Source: CAYXSX01 sp964493095 (lineage in GTDB: Bacteria > Pseudomonadota > Alphaproteobacteria > Micavibrionales > Micavibrionaceae). Taken from it: 8,509 nt of DNA. Under the pieces are notes generated by a model. The model was not told where the DNA came from. It searched no databases and saw only the letters and a list, made by a program, of their open reading frames with translations. The stretch spans positions 1 to 8,509 of the forward strand of contig CAZBNG010000091.1 in NCBI GenBank assembly GCA_964493095.1. Direction: 5' to 3'. The position numbers and the translations under genes are program-made. Shown in pieces: positions 1-6,346 of the stretch. Position 1 is the first letter of the stretch, and every line of letters starts with the position of its first letter.

Positions 1-551
1 ATCAGCAAATTCTGGCGGGAAATACGGCGATTTACATCTTTCCGCTTTGTATTTTCTTCGTCTTTCTCGTACTGGCCGCACAATATGAAAGCCTGACGTT
101 GCCGCTCGCAGTGATCATGATCGTGCCGATGGGCATACTTTCCGCTATTATCGGAATTTACCTGACCCATGGCGACAATAATATTTTCATGCAGATCAGT
201 CTGTTCGTCCTTGCGGCCCTTGCCTGTAAGAACGCCATTTTGATTGTGGAGTTTGCAAGAGAGCTGGAACATCACGGAAAATCCGTGATGGAAGCAGCGG
301 TAGAAGCCTCTCGCCTGCGTTTGCGCCCGATCCTGATGACATCTTTCGCCTTTATCATGGGCGTGCTCCCGCTGGCCCTTAGCCACGGCGCAGGTGCGGA
401 AATGCGTCAGGCCATCGGTATCGCAGTATTCTCCGGCATGCTGGGTGTGACCTTCTTCGGTCTGGTTTTCACCCCGGTTTTCTATGTTGTTCTGCGCAGC
501 CTGGAGTTGAAGCTTTCTGGTCGCAAATCCCGGAAAATTATTGCAGAATAA
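1..551 (+). CDS. RND multidrug efflux pump inner-membrane subunit, C-terminal part (5' truncated)
   Basis: This is the last 182 residues of a proton-driven RND (HAE1, AcrB/MexF-like) transporter, which exports drugs and other hydrophobic compounds from the inner membrane through a tripartite complex. The reading frame is open from position 3, so the gene begins upstream of the window. The visible part covers the final membrane helices. It starts with a helix ending in LAAQYES, followed by the family signature GDNNIF, then LACKNAILIVEFARELE and RLRPILMTS. It ends with a GAGAEMR loop and a last helix with FSGMLGVTFFGL and TPVFYV. The lysine of ACKNAIL (codon 228-230) aligns with the proton-relay lysine of AcrB helix 10, so this part looks functional. 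The stop is TAA at 549-551 and the sugar epimerase starts four bases later. The adaptor (MexE/AcrA-like) gene would be expected upstream. The family is secure; the substrate cannot be read from the sequence. Confidence 0.95.
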   Translation, partial: QQILAGNTAIYIFPLCIFFVFLVLAAQYESLTLPLAVIMIVPMGILSAIIGIYLTHGDNNIFMQISLFVLAALACKNAILIVEFARELEHHGKSVMEAAVEASRLRLRPILMTSFAFIMGVLPLALSHGAGAEMRQAIGIAVFSGMLGVTFFGLVFTPVFYVVLRSLELKLSGRKSRKIIAE

Positions 552-555
552 GGCC

Positions 556-1425
556 ATGAAATATCTGGTTACGGGGGCGGCGGGCTTTATTGGCGGTGCC
601 CTGGCTCAAAAATTGCGACATGACGGGCATGATGTTATCTGCATCGACACAGCAGATAAATCCGGCGACCTGCTTGATTTCGAGGATTTGAAAAGCAAAG
701 CAGCAGCCTGTGATGGTATATTTCACCTCGGCGCAATCGCCTCCGTGCCAAAAACTTTTGAAGACCCTGAAGGTTCCCACGCAGTTAATGTACAGGGTAC
801 GCTCAATGTGTTTAAAGCCGCAAAAAGCGCCGGTAATATCCCCGTGGTCTATGCTTCTTCCGCTGCCGTTTATGGCGATAACCCGGCCCTGCCGCTACTG
901 GAGACGGAAAAACCGCGGCCGCTTTCCCCGTATGCCAAGCAAAAGCTCCAAAACGAAACTGATGCGAAAGATTACGGCGCTGAAGCCCTCCCCACTTTCG
1001 GCCTGCGCTTTTTCAATGTCTATGGCCACGGGCAGGATCCCTCTTCTCCCTATTCCGGCGTAATTTCCATTTTTTACGAAAGGTTGCTGGGGAAAAAGCC
1101 CCTCACGGTTTTCGGCGATGGAAAGCAAACACGCGATTTTATTGCCGTAAAAGATGCTGTGGCGGCGCTCAGGCTGGCCATGGAGCACGCGGCCCCGTCT
1201 GCCCCTGTCGCCAATATCTGCACCGGAAAATCGGTTACCCTGCAAGAGTTGATCGATACACTGGGTGAAGTGATGGATATGAAGCCGGAAGTAAAATACG
1301 AAGCCGCGCGCACGGGCGATATTAAAAATTCCTGCGGTAATCCCGATCATTTCAGCGCCCTTACAGGTTTTACCCCGCAAACCTCCCTGCATAATGGACT
1401 GATGGATTTGTTGGGAGAAGAATGA
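556..1425 (+). CDS. NAD-dependent nucleotide-sugar epimerase/dehydratase (extended SDR family)
   Basis: This 289-residue cytoplasmic enzyme should epimerise or dehydrate a nucleotide sugar for glycan synthesis. The N-terminal Rossmann motif TGAAGFIG (residues 6-13) binds NAD(P), and D31 ends the second strand as in NAD-preferring enzymes. The YASSAAVYG strand (99-107) supplies the active-site serine, and Y126-x3-K130 is the catalytic pair. GLRFFNVYG followed by QDPSSPYSGVI (149-171) and FGDGKQTRDFI (186-196) are typical of UDP-hexose 4-epimerases such as GalE/WbpP relatives. The C-terminal part carries the substrate pocket. At 289 residues it is shorter than the usual 310-340. I chose the ATG at 556 because TGAAGFIG then sits at the extreme N-terminus; an in-frame TTG at 541 would lie inside the pump gene. 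The upstream AAGG is close and weak, so coupling to the pump gene is possible. Its stop overlaps the next start (ATGA). The fold is certain; the exact sugar is unknown. Confidence 0.92.
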   Translation: MKYLVTGAAGFIGGALAQKLRHDGHDVICIDTADKSGDLLDFEDLKSKAAACDGIFHLGAIASVPKTFEDPEGSHAVNVQGTLNVFKAAKSAGNIPVVYASSAAVYGDNPALPLLETEKPRPLSPYAKQKLQNETDAKDYGAEALPTFGLRFFNVYGHGQDPSSPYSGVISIFYERLLGKKPLTVFGDGKQTRDFIAVKDAVAALRLAMEHAAPSAPVANICTGKSVTLQELIDTLGEVMDMKPEVKYEAARTGDIKNSCGNPDHFSALTGFTPQTSLHNGLMDLLGEE

Positions 1426-2633
1426 TGAAGGCGGTCTTGGTCCATGATGCCGATTACATGGAAAAAGACTCCCGCGTATATGCCGCTCCTGAATTTTCCG
1501 CCGAAAGCTGGCAATCTTATTTAAAGCATTTCACATCCCTGAAGGTCATTGCCCGCCGGGCCGATAACAACGCCGATCTTGAAAACGCCGGGTATAGCAC
1601 CTGTGAAATCCCCGATCTTTCTTTTTCCCTTTACCCTTCGCTTACCAATGTCAGAAATCTGGTTTTCAAGCGCCGTGAAATCGCCCGTGCCATAGCGCAG
1701 GAGATCGCTGACGCCGATGCCGTTATTTTGCGCGGCGGGCGGGAAAATGTCGTTCTTGCCTTTCACGCCGCCCAAAAACTGGATAAGCCGATTGCGCTCG
1801 AAGCCACGGGGTGCATGTGGAATAACACATGGTATTACGGCACTCTTAGCGGAAAATTATACGCGCCGTTTCGTTTTTATAATATAAAGCCGGTCTTTCA
1901 TAACGTGGATGCAGTTTTATATGTCACCGAAAAATTTTTACAGGAACGTTATCCCGCAAAGGGAATGACGATTGGCGCGTCAGATGTAAAACTTCCCCCT
2001 CCCGATCCTGAAATTTTACAAAAACGCTTAAGCCGGATAGAGACGTTTGATGAAAATCATCTTTGGAAAACCGGCATTATCGGCCCCTTTCATCACAGTC
2101 AGAAAGGAATCGATGTTGCCATCAGGGCGCTGGCCTTATGGCATAAACGCACAGGTAAAAACTTTCGTCTTTACCTTCTGGGATCCGGCAACCCGGCGAC
2201 CCTACAGGCGCTTGCCGATCGAAACGATATAGGCGATAGACTGGAGTTTTGCGGGACGCTTCCCCGGGATAAGGTCGCACCATGGCTGGATAGTCTTGAT
2301 CTTTATCTCCAGCCCAGCCGCACCGAAGGTCTGCCCCGCGCCACGCTCGAGGCCATGTCACGCGCTCTTCCTGTTATCTCCTCCGATGCTGGTGACCTGC
2401 CCAATATTACCGATCAAGCCTTTATTCATCCCAAGGGTAATGCAAACGCGCTAAGTCTCCTTTTAGAAAAAATGACGGCAGACAGGAATATCATGAAGCA
2501 GCAATCAAAGCGTAATTTCGAAATCATCGAAACACGGTTTCATCCTGAAATCCTCAGCACGCGACGCGAAAAATTCTGGCAGGATTTTGTCAAAATTGTC
2601 AGGAGGAGGAGCGTGGCGGCAAAAGCTGCCTGA
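1422..2633 (+). CDS. GT4-family glycosyltransferase (GT-B fold)
   Basis: This 403-residue protein should transfer a sugar from a nucleotide donor to a growing lipid-linked oligosaccharide at the cytoplasmic face of the inner membrane. The C-terminal half is the classic GT4 donor domain: GPFHHSQKGIDVAIRAL (221-237) with the phosphate-binding lysine, YLLGSG (251-256), FCGTLPRDKVAPWLDSLDLY (276-295), and the EX7E signature from E302 to E310 inside SRTEGLPRATLEAM. The N-terminal acceptor domain (about 1-205) is divergent, with RGGRENVVLA (104-113) as a likely nucleotide-loop region. There is no membrane segment. The first ATG overlaps the epimerase stop as ATGA, with GGGAG a few bases upstream; a second ATG follows directly at 1425. 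The coding end is very basic (KIVRRRSVAAKAA). It runs 35 bp into the 3' end of the oppositely oriented deacetylase. The donor and acceptor cannot be assigned. Confidence 0.93.
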   Translation: MMKAVLVHDADYMEKDSRVYAAPEFSAESWQSYLKHFTSLKVIARRADNNADLENAGYSTCEIPDLSFSLYPSLTNVRNLVFKRREIARAIAQEIADADAVILRGGRENVVLAFHAAQKLDKPIALEATGCMWNNTWYYGTLSGKLYAPFRFYNIKPVFHNVDAVLYVTEKFLQERYPAKGMTIGASDVKLPPPDPEILQKRLSRIETFDENHLWKTGIIGPFHHSQKGIDVAIRALALWHKRTGKNFRLYLLGSGNPATLQALADRNDIGDRLEFCGTLPRDKVAPWLDSLDLYLQPSRTEGLPRATLEAMSRALPVISSDAGDLPNITDQAFIHPKGNANALSLLLEKMTADRNIMKQQSKRNFEIIETRFHPEILSTRREKFWQDFVKIVRRRSVAAKAA

Positions 2634-3624
2634 GCGCCTGCCATGCCCCTGTAAAATAAAGATCCAGCATCGCGCGGCTTTCATAAAGGCCGCTGACGCC
2701 AAAACGCGGCAAGGCATGCGGGTAATTTTTATGGTCTTCAAAAACCGCGCCTGCATTGGCGGTAACCGCGCAACCGTATCCTGCCCGTTGCGCCAGCGTA
2801 AACTCACGCGCTGTGCAGGAACCGGCATTCCCATACGGATAGGCTAAGCTCTTTACTTCCCTGCCCGTCAGAGCTTCCAGATCCCTTTTGTTGTTCAAAA
2901 TTTCCTGGAACGCTGTTTGTTCATCAAGCCGCGCCAACGCGGGATGGGAAACCGTATGTCCGCCGATATCAATCATGTTAAAAGCCGCCAGCGCCTTTAT
3001 GCCTTCCCCGTCCAGAAATCGCTCTCGCACCAAAGCCGGAACATCGATGGCATGCCGATTTATAAAATTCGTGAACTCTTCCTCCCAGCGGGAAAAATCG
3101 GCAAGAAACATCCCCATAATCTCACGATAAGCCTTTTGCTTTTGACGCAATGTTTTCGTGCGCGCGCCATAATCGCCGATTTTGATTTCGTCATGCCGCG
3201 CCAGATAATACTCCAGCGCCCCCCACGCATAATTTAAATTTCCGGTAAAAGCCCCCGAAGTCACAAATACAGTGGCTGGAATCTGGTAACGCTCCAACAG
3301 GGGTGCCGCCAGCGCCAGAGTATTTTTATAACCATCATCAAAGGTAAGCGCGACAAACCGCCTTTTCCTGTCCTTTTGCAAATATTGCGGAACATCCTGA
3401 AGGCGCAAAGGTTGCAAGTCCGCCTCGTATATTGCTTTAAGCGTCCTTTCCAGAAAATTCAGTGTCACGGTTCCCGCGCGGTTAATGACAGCCCTGTTTT
3501 CACTGATATCGTGGAATGTCAGGATCACGCCGCGCCCGCCATAACGCCGCGCCAATATCCCTGTCATCCCGGTCGTCTTAAGAATTTGCGCGCCACTGCA
3601 AACGATCTGTTGTTTCAAGCCCAT
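2599..3624 (-). CDS. Polysaccharide deacetylase (NodB homology domain, CE4)
   Basis: This 341-residue metal-dependent hydrolase is likely to remove acetyl groups from N-acetylated sugars. The NodB domain motifs are all present: ILTFHDI near the start (34-40), LTFDDGY (93-99) with the catalytic and metal-binding aspartates, the metal-binding HTVSH (223-227), and AYPYG (261-265) in place of the more usual R-x-P-Y. No signal peptide or lipobox is seen at the N-terminus, so it may act in the cytoplasm on lipid-linked intermediates or be exported by another route. I chose the ATG at 3624. The frame is open to an ATG at 3735, but that extension would overlap the divergent methyltransferase by 61 bp and adds a low-quality Pro/Cys-rich stretch. 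The ribosome site is weak. The gene stands alone on the minus strand inside an otherwise rightward locus, and its last 35 bp overlap the glycosyltransferase end. The enzyme class is secure; the substrate is inferred from context. Confidence 0.92.
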   Translation of the reverse strand: MGLKQQIVCSGAQILKTTGMTGILARRYGGRGVILTFHDISENRAVINRAGTVTLNFLERTLKAIYEADLQPLRLQDVPQYLQKDRKRRFVALTFDDGYKNTLALAAPLLERYQIPATVFVTSGAFTGNLNYAWGALEYYLARHDEIKIGDYGARTKTLRQKQKAYREIMGMFLADFSRWEEEFTNFINRHAIDVPALVRERFLDGEGIKALAAFNMIDIGGHTVSHPALARLDEQTAFQEILNNKRDLEALTGREVKSLAYPYGNAGSCTAREFTLAQRAGYGCAVTANAGAVFEDHKNYPHALPRFGVSGLYESRAMLDLYFTGAWQALRQLLPPRSSS

Positions 3625-3674
3625 GGAAAATACTTTAGGATCAGGCGAAGGGTTCAACAAGCGGGAAGTGGACC
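3625..3674. promoter_or_regulatory. Divergent intergenic region between deacetylase and methyltransferase
   Basis: This 50-bp gap separates two divergent start codons, so promoters for both directions must lie here or reach into the 5' ends of the two genes. On the plus strand, TACTTT at 3631-3636 preceded by TTGTTT at 3610-3615 (15-bp spacer) is only a poor sigma-70 match. GGGAAG at 3663-3668 is the likely ribosome site of the methyltransferase. No clear operator palindrome is seen. The call rests mainly on gene arrangement. Confidence 0.4.
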
Positions 3675-4373
3675 ATGAGCAAAACGGGCAACTGGGAAAA
3701 AGAGGGAAATATCCATATCGGCATGGCGCATGCACCGCAAATCCTGCCTCATCACTCCCTTATTGCCCGGCTGACGCTGAAATATTCAAAGAGCGGGGAT
3801 AAAATCCTTGATCTTGGCTGCGGACGCGGGCAGATCGCATCGCTCGTGACAAAAAACCAAGACAGAGAAGTAAGCATCGCCGATGCTTATCAAAAATGCC
3901 TCGATGAAACCGCATCCTGTGCGCCTGTAAAAGCAAAATTCCTGATTGATGAAAAGGCGTTCGATATCGACAGCAAAATCAGCGGTGGGCCTTATGACGT
4001 GATCATTGCCAGCCACGTTCTGGAACATCTTTATCATCCCATGGAAGCCATCAAAAAAATTATGGCACTTACCAAGCGGGGCGGCTTCGTGATAATCGCC
4101 GTACCCAACCCGGTGCGGCCCAACATTCTGATTTCCAATATATTCAGGCACCACTATGTCAACCGCGGGCATGTACATGCGTGGGACATGTCACACTGGA
4201 AAAATTTCCTCGAAAATATCAACAACCTGACCGTGGTTGAATATGCCCATGATTTTATCCAGCTACCGGGATGCTACTGCCTGCCCTTCCTTCGCGGAAT
4301 CGGAACGGGCATGGCACGCATTGTACCATGGTGGTCTTTTTCCAACATCGCCGTGATAAGGAAAGAATCATAA
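3675..4373 (+). CDS. Class I SAM-dependent methyltransferase
   Basis: This 232-residue soluble protein has the Rossmann-type methyltransferase fold. Motif I is ILDLGCGRGQ (44-53), and the acidic residue expected to hold the SAM ribose is D70. YDVIIASHVLEHL (107-119) is motif IV with the Methyltransf_11-type HVLEH signature, followed by the GGFVIIAVPNP strand (136-146). The C-terminal part, with HVHAWDMSHWKNFL (166-179), is similar in style to methyltransferases of polysaccharide and ubiquinone-type pathways. A purine-rich GGGAAG lies about 6-11 bases before the ATG. The stop shares one base with the sulfotransferase start (TAATG), which implies coupled translation. By context it probably methylates a sugar hydroxyl or carboxyl group of the surface glycan. 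The acceptor is not readable from the sequence, and a lipid or small-molecule acceptor remains possible. Confidence 0.9.
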   Translation: MSKTGNWEKEGNIHIGMAHAPQILPHHSLIARLTLKYSKSGDKILDLGCGRGQIASLVTKNQDREVSIADAYQKCLDETASCAPVKAKFLIDEKAFDIDSKISGGPYDVIIASHVLEHLYHPMEAIKKIMALTKRGGFVIIAVPNPVRPNILISNIFRHHYVNRGHVHAWDMSHWKNFLENINNLTVVEYAHDFIQLPGCYCLPFLRGIGTGMARIVPWWSFSNIAVIRKES

Positions 4374-5233
4374 TGCCGGGTCCCGATTTCATCGGTATCG
4401 GCATGGAGCGGGCAGGCAGTTCATGGTTGTTTTACATGCTCGCGTCCCACCCTGATATCTGGGTGCCCCCGCTTAAGGAGCTGCATTATTTCGATTCCAT
4501 CGAAAACGGTCACGACTGGCGTTACCGCCAACATCTTAAGGCACGCATACTCGCAAAAGCGGCGCCGCTTTTAAAATCCCCGCAGGAGCGTCCGCAATAT
4601 TTTAAAAATTACCATAACGAATACCTGCAATGGGACGCGCGGTATTTTACCGGGAAGAAATCCGATAACTGGTACCGCGCCCTGTTTGACCGCAAATTTA
4701 CTCGCGGCCGCATAAGCGGGGAAATCACCGCCACCTATGCCGCCGTGAATGAAAAAACAATTGCCGATATGGCGCAGAATTACCCGGAGACCAAAATTAT
4801 CCTTTCAATTCGCGACCCGGTGGAGCGTACGCAATCGGCACTTTTTCATCACTTCAGGGGGATAAAGATGAAAGAACCGCGCGACATACCGGAAGAAGAA
4901 ATGCTGGCGTGGCTTGATTCCCGCATCTATCCTGATACCTCCCGCGTCCTTGAGCTTTGGAGCCATTATATCGCAAAAGAGAACTTGATACTGGTTGATT
5001 TCACAAGGATCGAAAAGGAACCTGAAGCGCTTATACGGAACCTTTACGAAAGGCTGGCTGCTAATGCCTCATACCGGCCAGCCATGGCGTGGCAAAAAAT
5101 CTTCAGCTTCCGGAAAGAGAGCGATTCGCTTCCCCCTGCCGTTTTGACAAAAATCATGCAGATGCATGAAAAGGAGCGGCAAAAAATGTTTAAATTCTGG
5201 CCTTCTTTCACTAAAAACTGGCATAATTTATAG
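4373..5233 (+). CDS. PAPS-dependent sulfotransferase
   Basis: This 286-residue cytoplasmic enzyme should move sulfate from PAPS to a hydroxyl or amino group, here most likely on a sugar of the glycan made by this locus. The N-terminal 5'-phosphosulfate loop is FIGIGMERAGSSWLFYML (6-23), in the place of the usual GxxKxGTT-x-L. It is followed by KELHYFD (35-41), as in the heparan-sulfate-type family. The 3'-phosphate motif is ILSIRDPVERTQSALFHHF (143-161), with R147 and S155 in the expected places. The usual P-loop lysine appears replaced by R13 of ERAGSS, as far as the motif alignment goes. I chose the ATG at 4373: it places the PAPS loop at the N-terminus, overlaps the methyltransferase stop by one base, and has AAGGA ten bases upstream. 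An in-frame ATG at 4271 would run through the preceding gene. No PAPS-synthesis gene is in the window. The family is confident; the acceptor is inferred. Confidence 0.9.
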   Translation: MPGPDFIGIGMERAGSSWLFYMLASHPDIWVPPLKELHYFDSIENGHDWRYRQHLKARILAKAAPLLKSPQERPQYFKNYHNEYLQWDARYFTGKKSDNWYRALFDRKFTRGRISGEITATYAAVNEKTIADMAQNYPETKIILSIRDPVERTQSALFHHFRGIKMKEPRDIPEEEMLAWLDSRIYPDTSRVLELWSHYIAKENLILVDFTRIEKEPEALIRNLYERLAANASYRPAMAWQKIFSFRKESDSLPPAVLTKIMQMHEKERQKMFKFWPSFTKNWHNL

Positions 5234-5291
5234 CTTTCCCGGGCTGCGTAAAACCTTTAAAATAGTAAAAGTAGCTACCAAGGATGATTTT

Positions 5292-6299
5292 ATGGAACCC
5301 GCTCTTAAAACGGTTGAGACCTCCGGCGCTGCATACAAGCCGACTTCCCGCAATTACGACCCTGACACCGTGGCCGCGTTTGACGACCAGTGGCGGCGTT
5401 TCGAAGTCAATGTGAAGGAACGTGACGAAGATAATAAAATGGTTTTCGACCGTTTCTTTTTCCACTTCCCCTGGTCCCGTCTTCCCGCCAAAGCCAAGGG
5501 TTTTGACATGGGCTGCGGGCGCGGGCGGTTCCTGAAATTCGTTGCCCCGCTGGTCGGCAACATCGATGCGGTGGACGCCAGCGCGGTCGCCATTCAGCAA
5601 GCCATAAAACACAATGGCGGTCTTAAAAATGTGACATTTTATAATGAGTCCCTTGGGAATCTGTCGCTGAAAAAGAAATCCTATGATTTCGGTTATTCCT
5701 TCGGCGTCCTGATGTGCGTTCCCGATACGCAAAGCGCCCTGCAGGAATGCGCCGACCTGCTTAAGCCCGGCGCGCCTTTTTGTCTTTACATGTATTACAA
5801 TCTTGATGGTCGTCCGGGATGGTATAAAGCCTTGTGGAAAATGAGCGATCTTTTCCGGCGTGTTATCTGCCGCCTTCCCAAGGGGCTGGGATTTTTCATC
5901 ACCGATCTGTTTGCCGTTTTCGTCTACTGGCCGCTGGCCCGCGCCGCGCTTATTGCCGAAAAAACGGGAATTAACGTTCACAACTGGCCGCTGTCGGATT
6001 TCCGCAACACCGCCTTCGCCCGTATGCGCGGAACAGCGCGCGACCGGTTCGGCACCCCGCTCGAAAAACGCTTTTCGCGGCAGCAAATCGTGCAAATGAT
6101 GGAACAAGCGGGCTTTGAAAATATAAAATCTTATGACGGCGCTCCCTACTGGTGCATGTTCGGCGTTAAAAAGGCTTCCGCCAAAACGGCCCCTGTCAAA
6201 ACCCGCGTAAAAAATGCCAGCGTTAAAATCACTGCACCAACGCCAAAGACGGCAAAGAAAAAAACAAAAACCAGAAAAGCCGCAACCGCCAAAAAGTAA
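5292..6299 (+). CDS. Class I SAM-dependent methyltransferase with lysine-rich C-terminal tail
   Basis: This 335-residue protein begins with a short polar region and an FDDQWRRF element (30-37), resembling the F-x-x-QW-x-x-F lead-in of some glycan-locus methyltransferases. The SAM fold follows: GFDMGCGRGRFL (70-81) as motif I, VDAS (94-97) with the ribose-binding acidic residue, YDFGYSFGVLMCVPD (131-145) as motif IV, and LLKPGAPFCLYMYYN (156-170). A hydrophobic helix-rich insert (about 195-222) comes next, and the domain closes near YWCMFGVKK (286-294). From 293 to 335 the protein is a histone-H1-like tail with 16 Lys/Arg, many Ala/Thr/Pro and no acidic residue. I chose the ATG at 5292 because AGGA lies seven bases upstream; the frame opens earlier, at 5166 within the sulfotransferase. 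It is clearly different from the first methyltransferase, so the two probably modify different positions. The acceptor is unknown. Confidence 0.88.
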   Translation: MEPALKTVETSGAAYKPTSRNYDPDTVAAFDDQWRRFEVNVKERDEDNKMVFDRFFFHFPWSRLPAKAKGFDMGCGRGRFLKFVAPLVGNIDAVDASAVAIQQAIKHNGGLKNVTFYNESLGNLSLKKKSYDFGYSFGVLMCVPDTQSALQECADLLKPGAPFCLYMYYNLDGRPGWYKALWKMSDLFRRVICRLPKGLGFFITDLFAVFVYWPLARAALIAEKTGINVHNWPLSDFRNTAFARMRGTARDRFGTPLEKRFSRQQIVQMMEQAGFENIKSYDGAPYWCMFGVKKASAKTAPVKTRVKNASVKITAPTPKTAKKKTKTRKAATAKK

Positions 6300-6307
6300 G
6301 AACGCCT

Positions 6308-6346
6308 ATGAAACAAGAGAAACAACGCGCCGGTAACGCCGTATGA
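6308..6346 (+). other. Possible 12-codon leader ORF overlapping the polymerase start
   Basis: A short ATG-initiated frame (MKQEKQRAGNAV) sits in the gap after the methyltransferase and ends in TGA at 6344-6346, giving an ATGA overlap with the polymerase start at 6343. The polymerase has no convincing ribosome site of its own, so translation of this frame could deliver ribosomes to it. The same frame is also open upstream, back through the A7 run in the methyltransferase tail. Its own ribosome site is weak and the peptide is tiny, so chance is a real alternative. Confidence 0.25.

Noticed and set aside
895..1392. Minus-strand 165-codon frame opposite the epimerase
   Set aside because: It lies wholly within a well-supported SDR gene and its translation shows no family features.
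2602..2611. Strong Shine-Dalgarno-like GGAGGAGGAG tract followed by GTG at 2613
   Set aside because: The GTG is in the glycosyltransferase frame and reaches its stop after six codons, so there is no downstream gene to serve; it encodes part of the basic C-terminus.
2616..2632. Small hairpin GGCA-AAAGC-TGCC at the convergent overlap as a bidirectional terminator
   Set aside because: The stem is only four base pairs and there is no T-run on either strand.
3625..3735. N-terminal extension of the deacetylase to an ATG at 3735
   Set aside because: It overlaps the divergent methyltransferase start, and the added Pro/Cys/Ser-rich residues do not look like a signal peptide or conserved domain.
4271..4372. 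Upstream start for the sulfotransferase at 4271
   Set aside because: It would read 102 bp through the methyltransferase end. The ATG at 4373 has a ribosome site, a TAATG overlap and puts the PAPS loop in the expected place.
5211..6107. Long minus-strand open frame (298 codons) opposite the second methyltransferase
   Set aside because: It is antisense to a gene with clear SAM motifs and a good ribosome site, its translation has no recognisable domain, and it also overlaps the end of the sulfotransferase.
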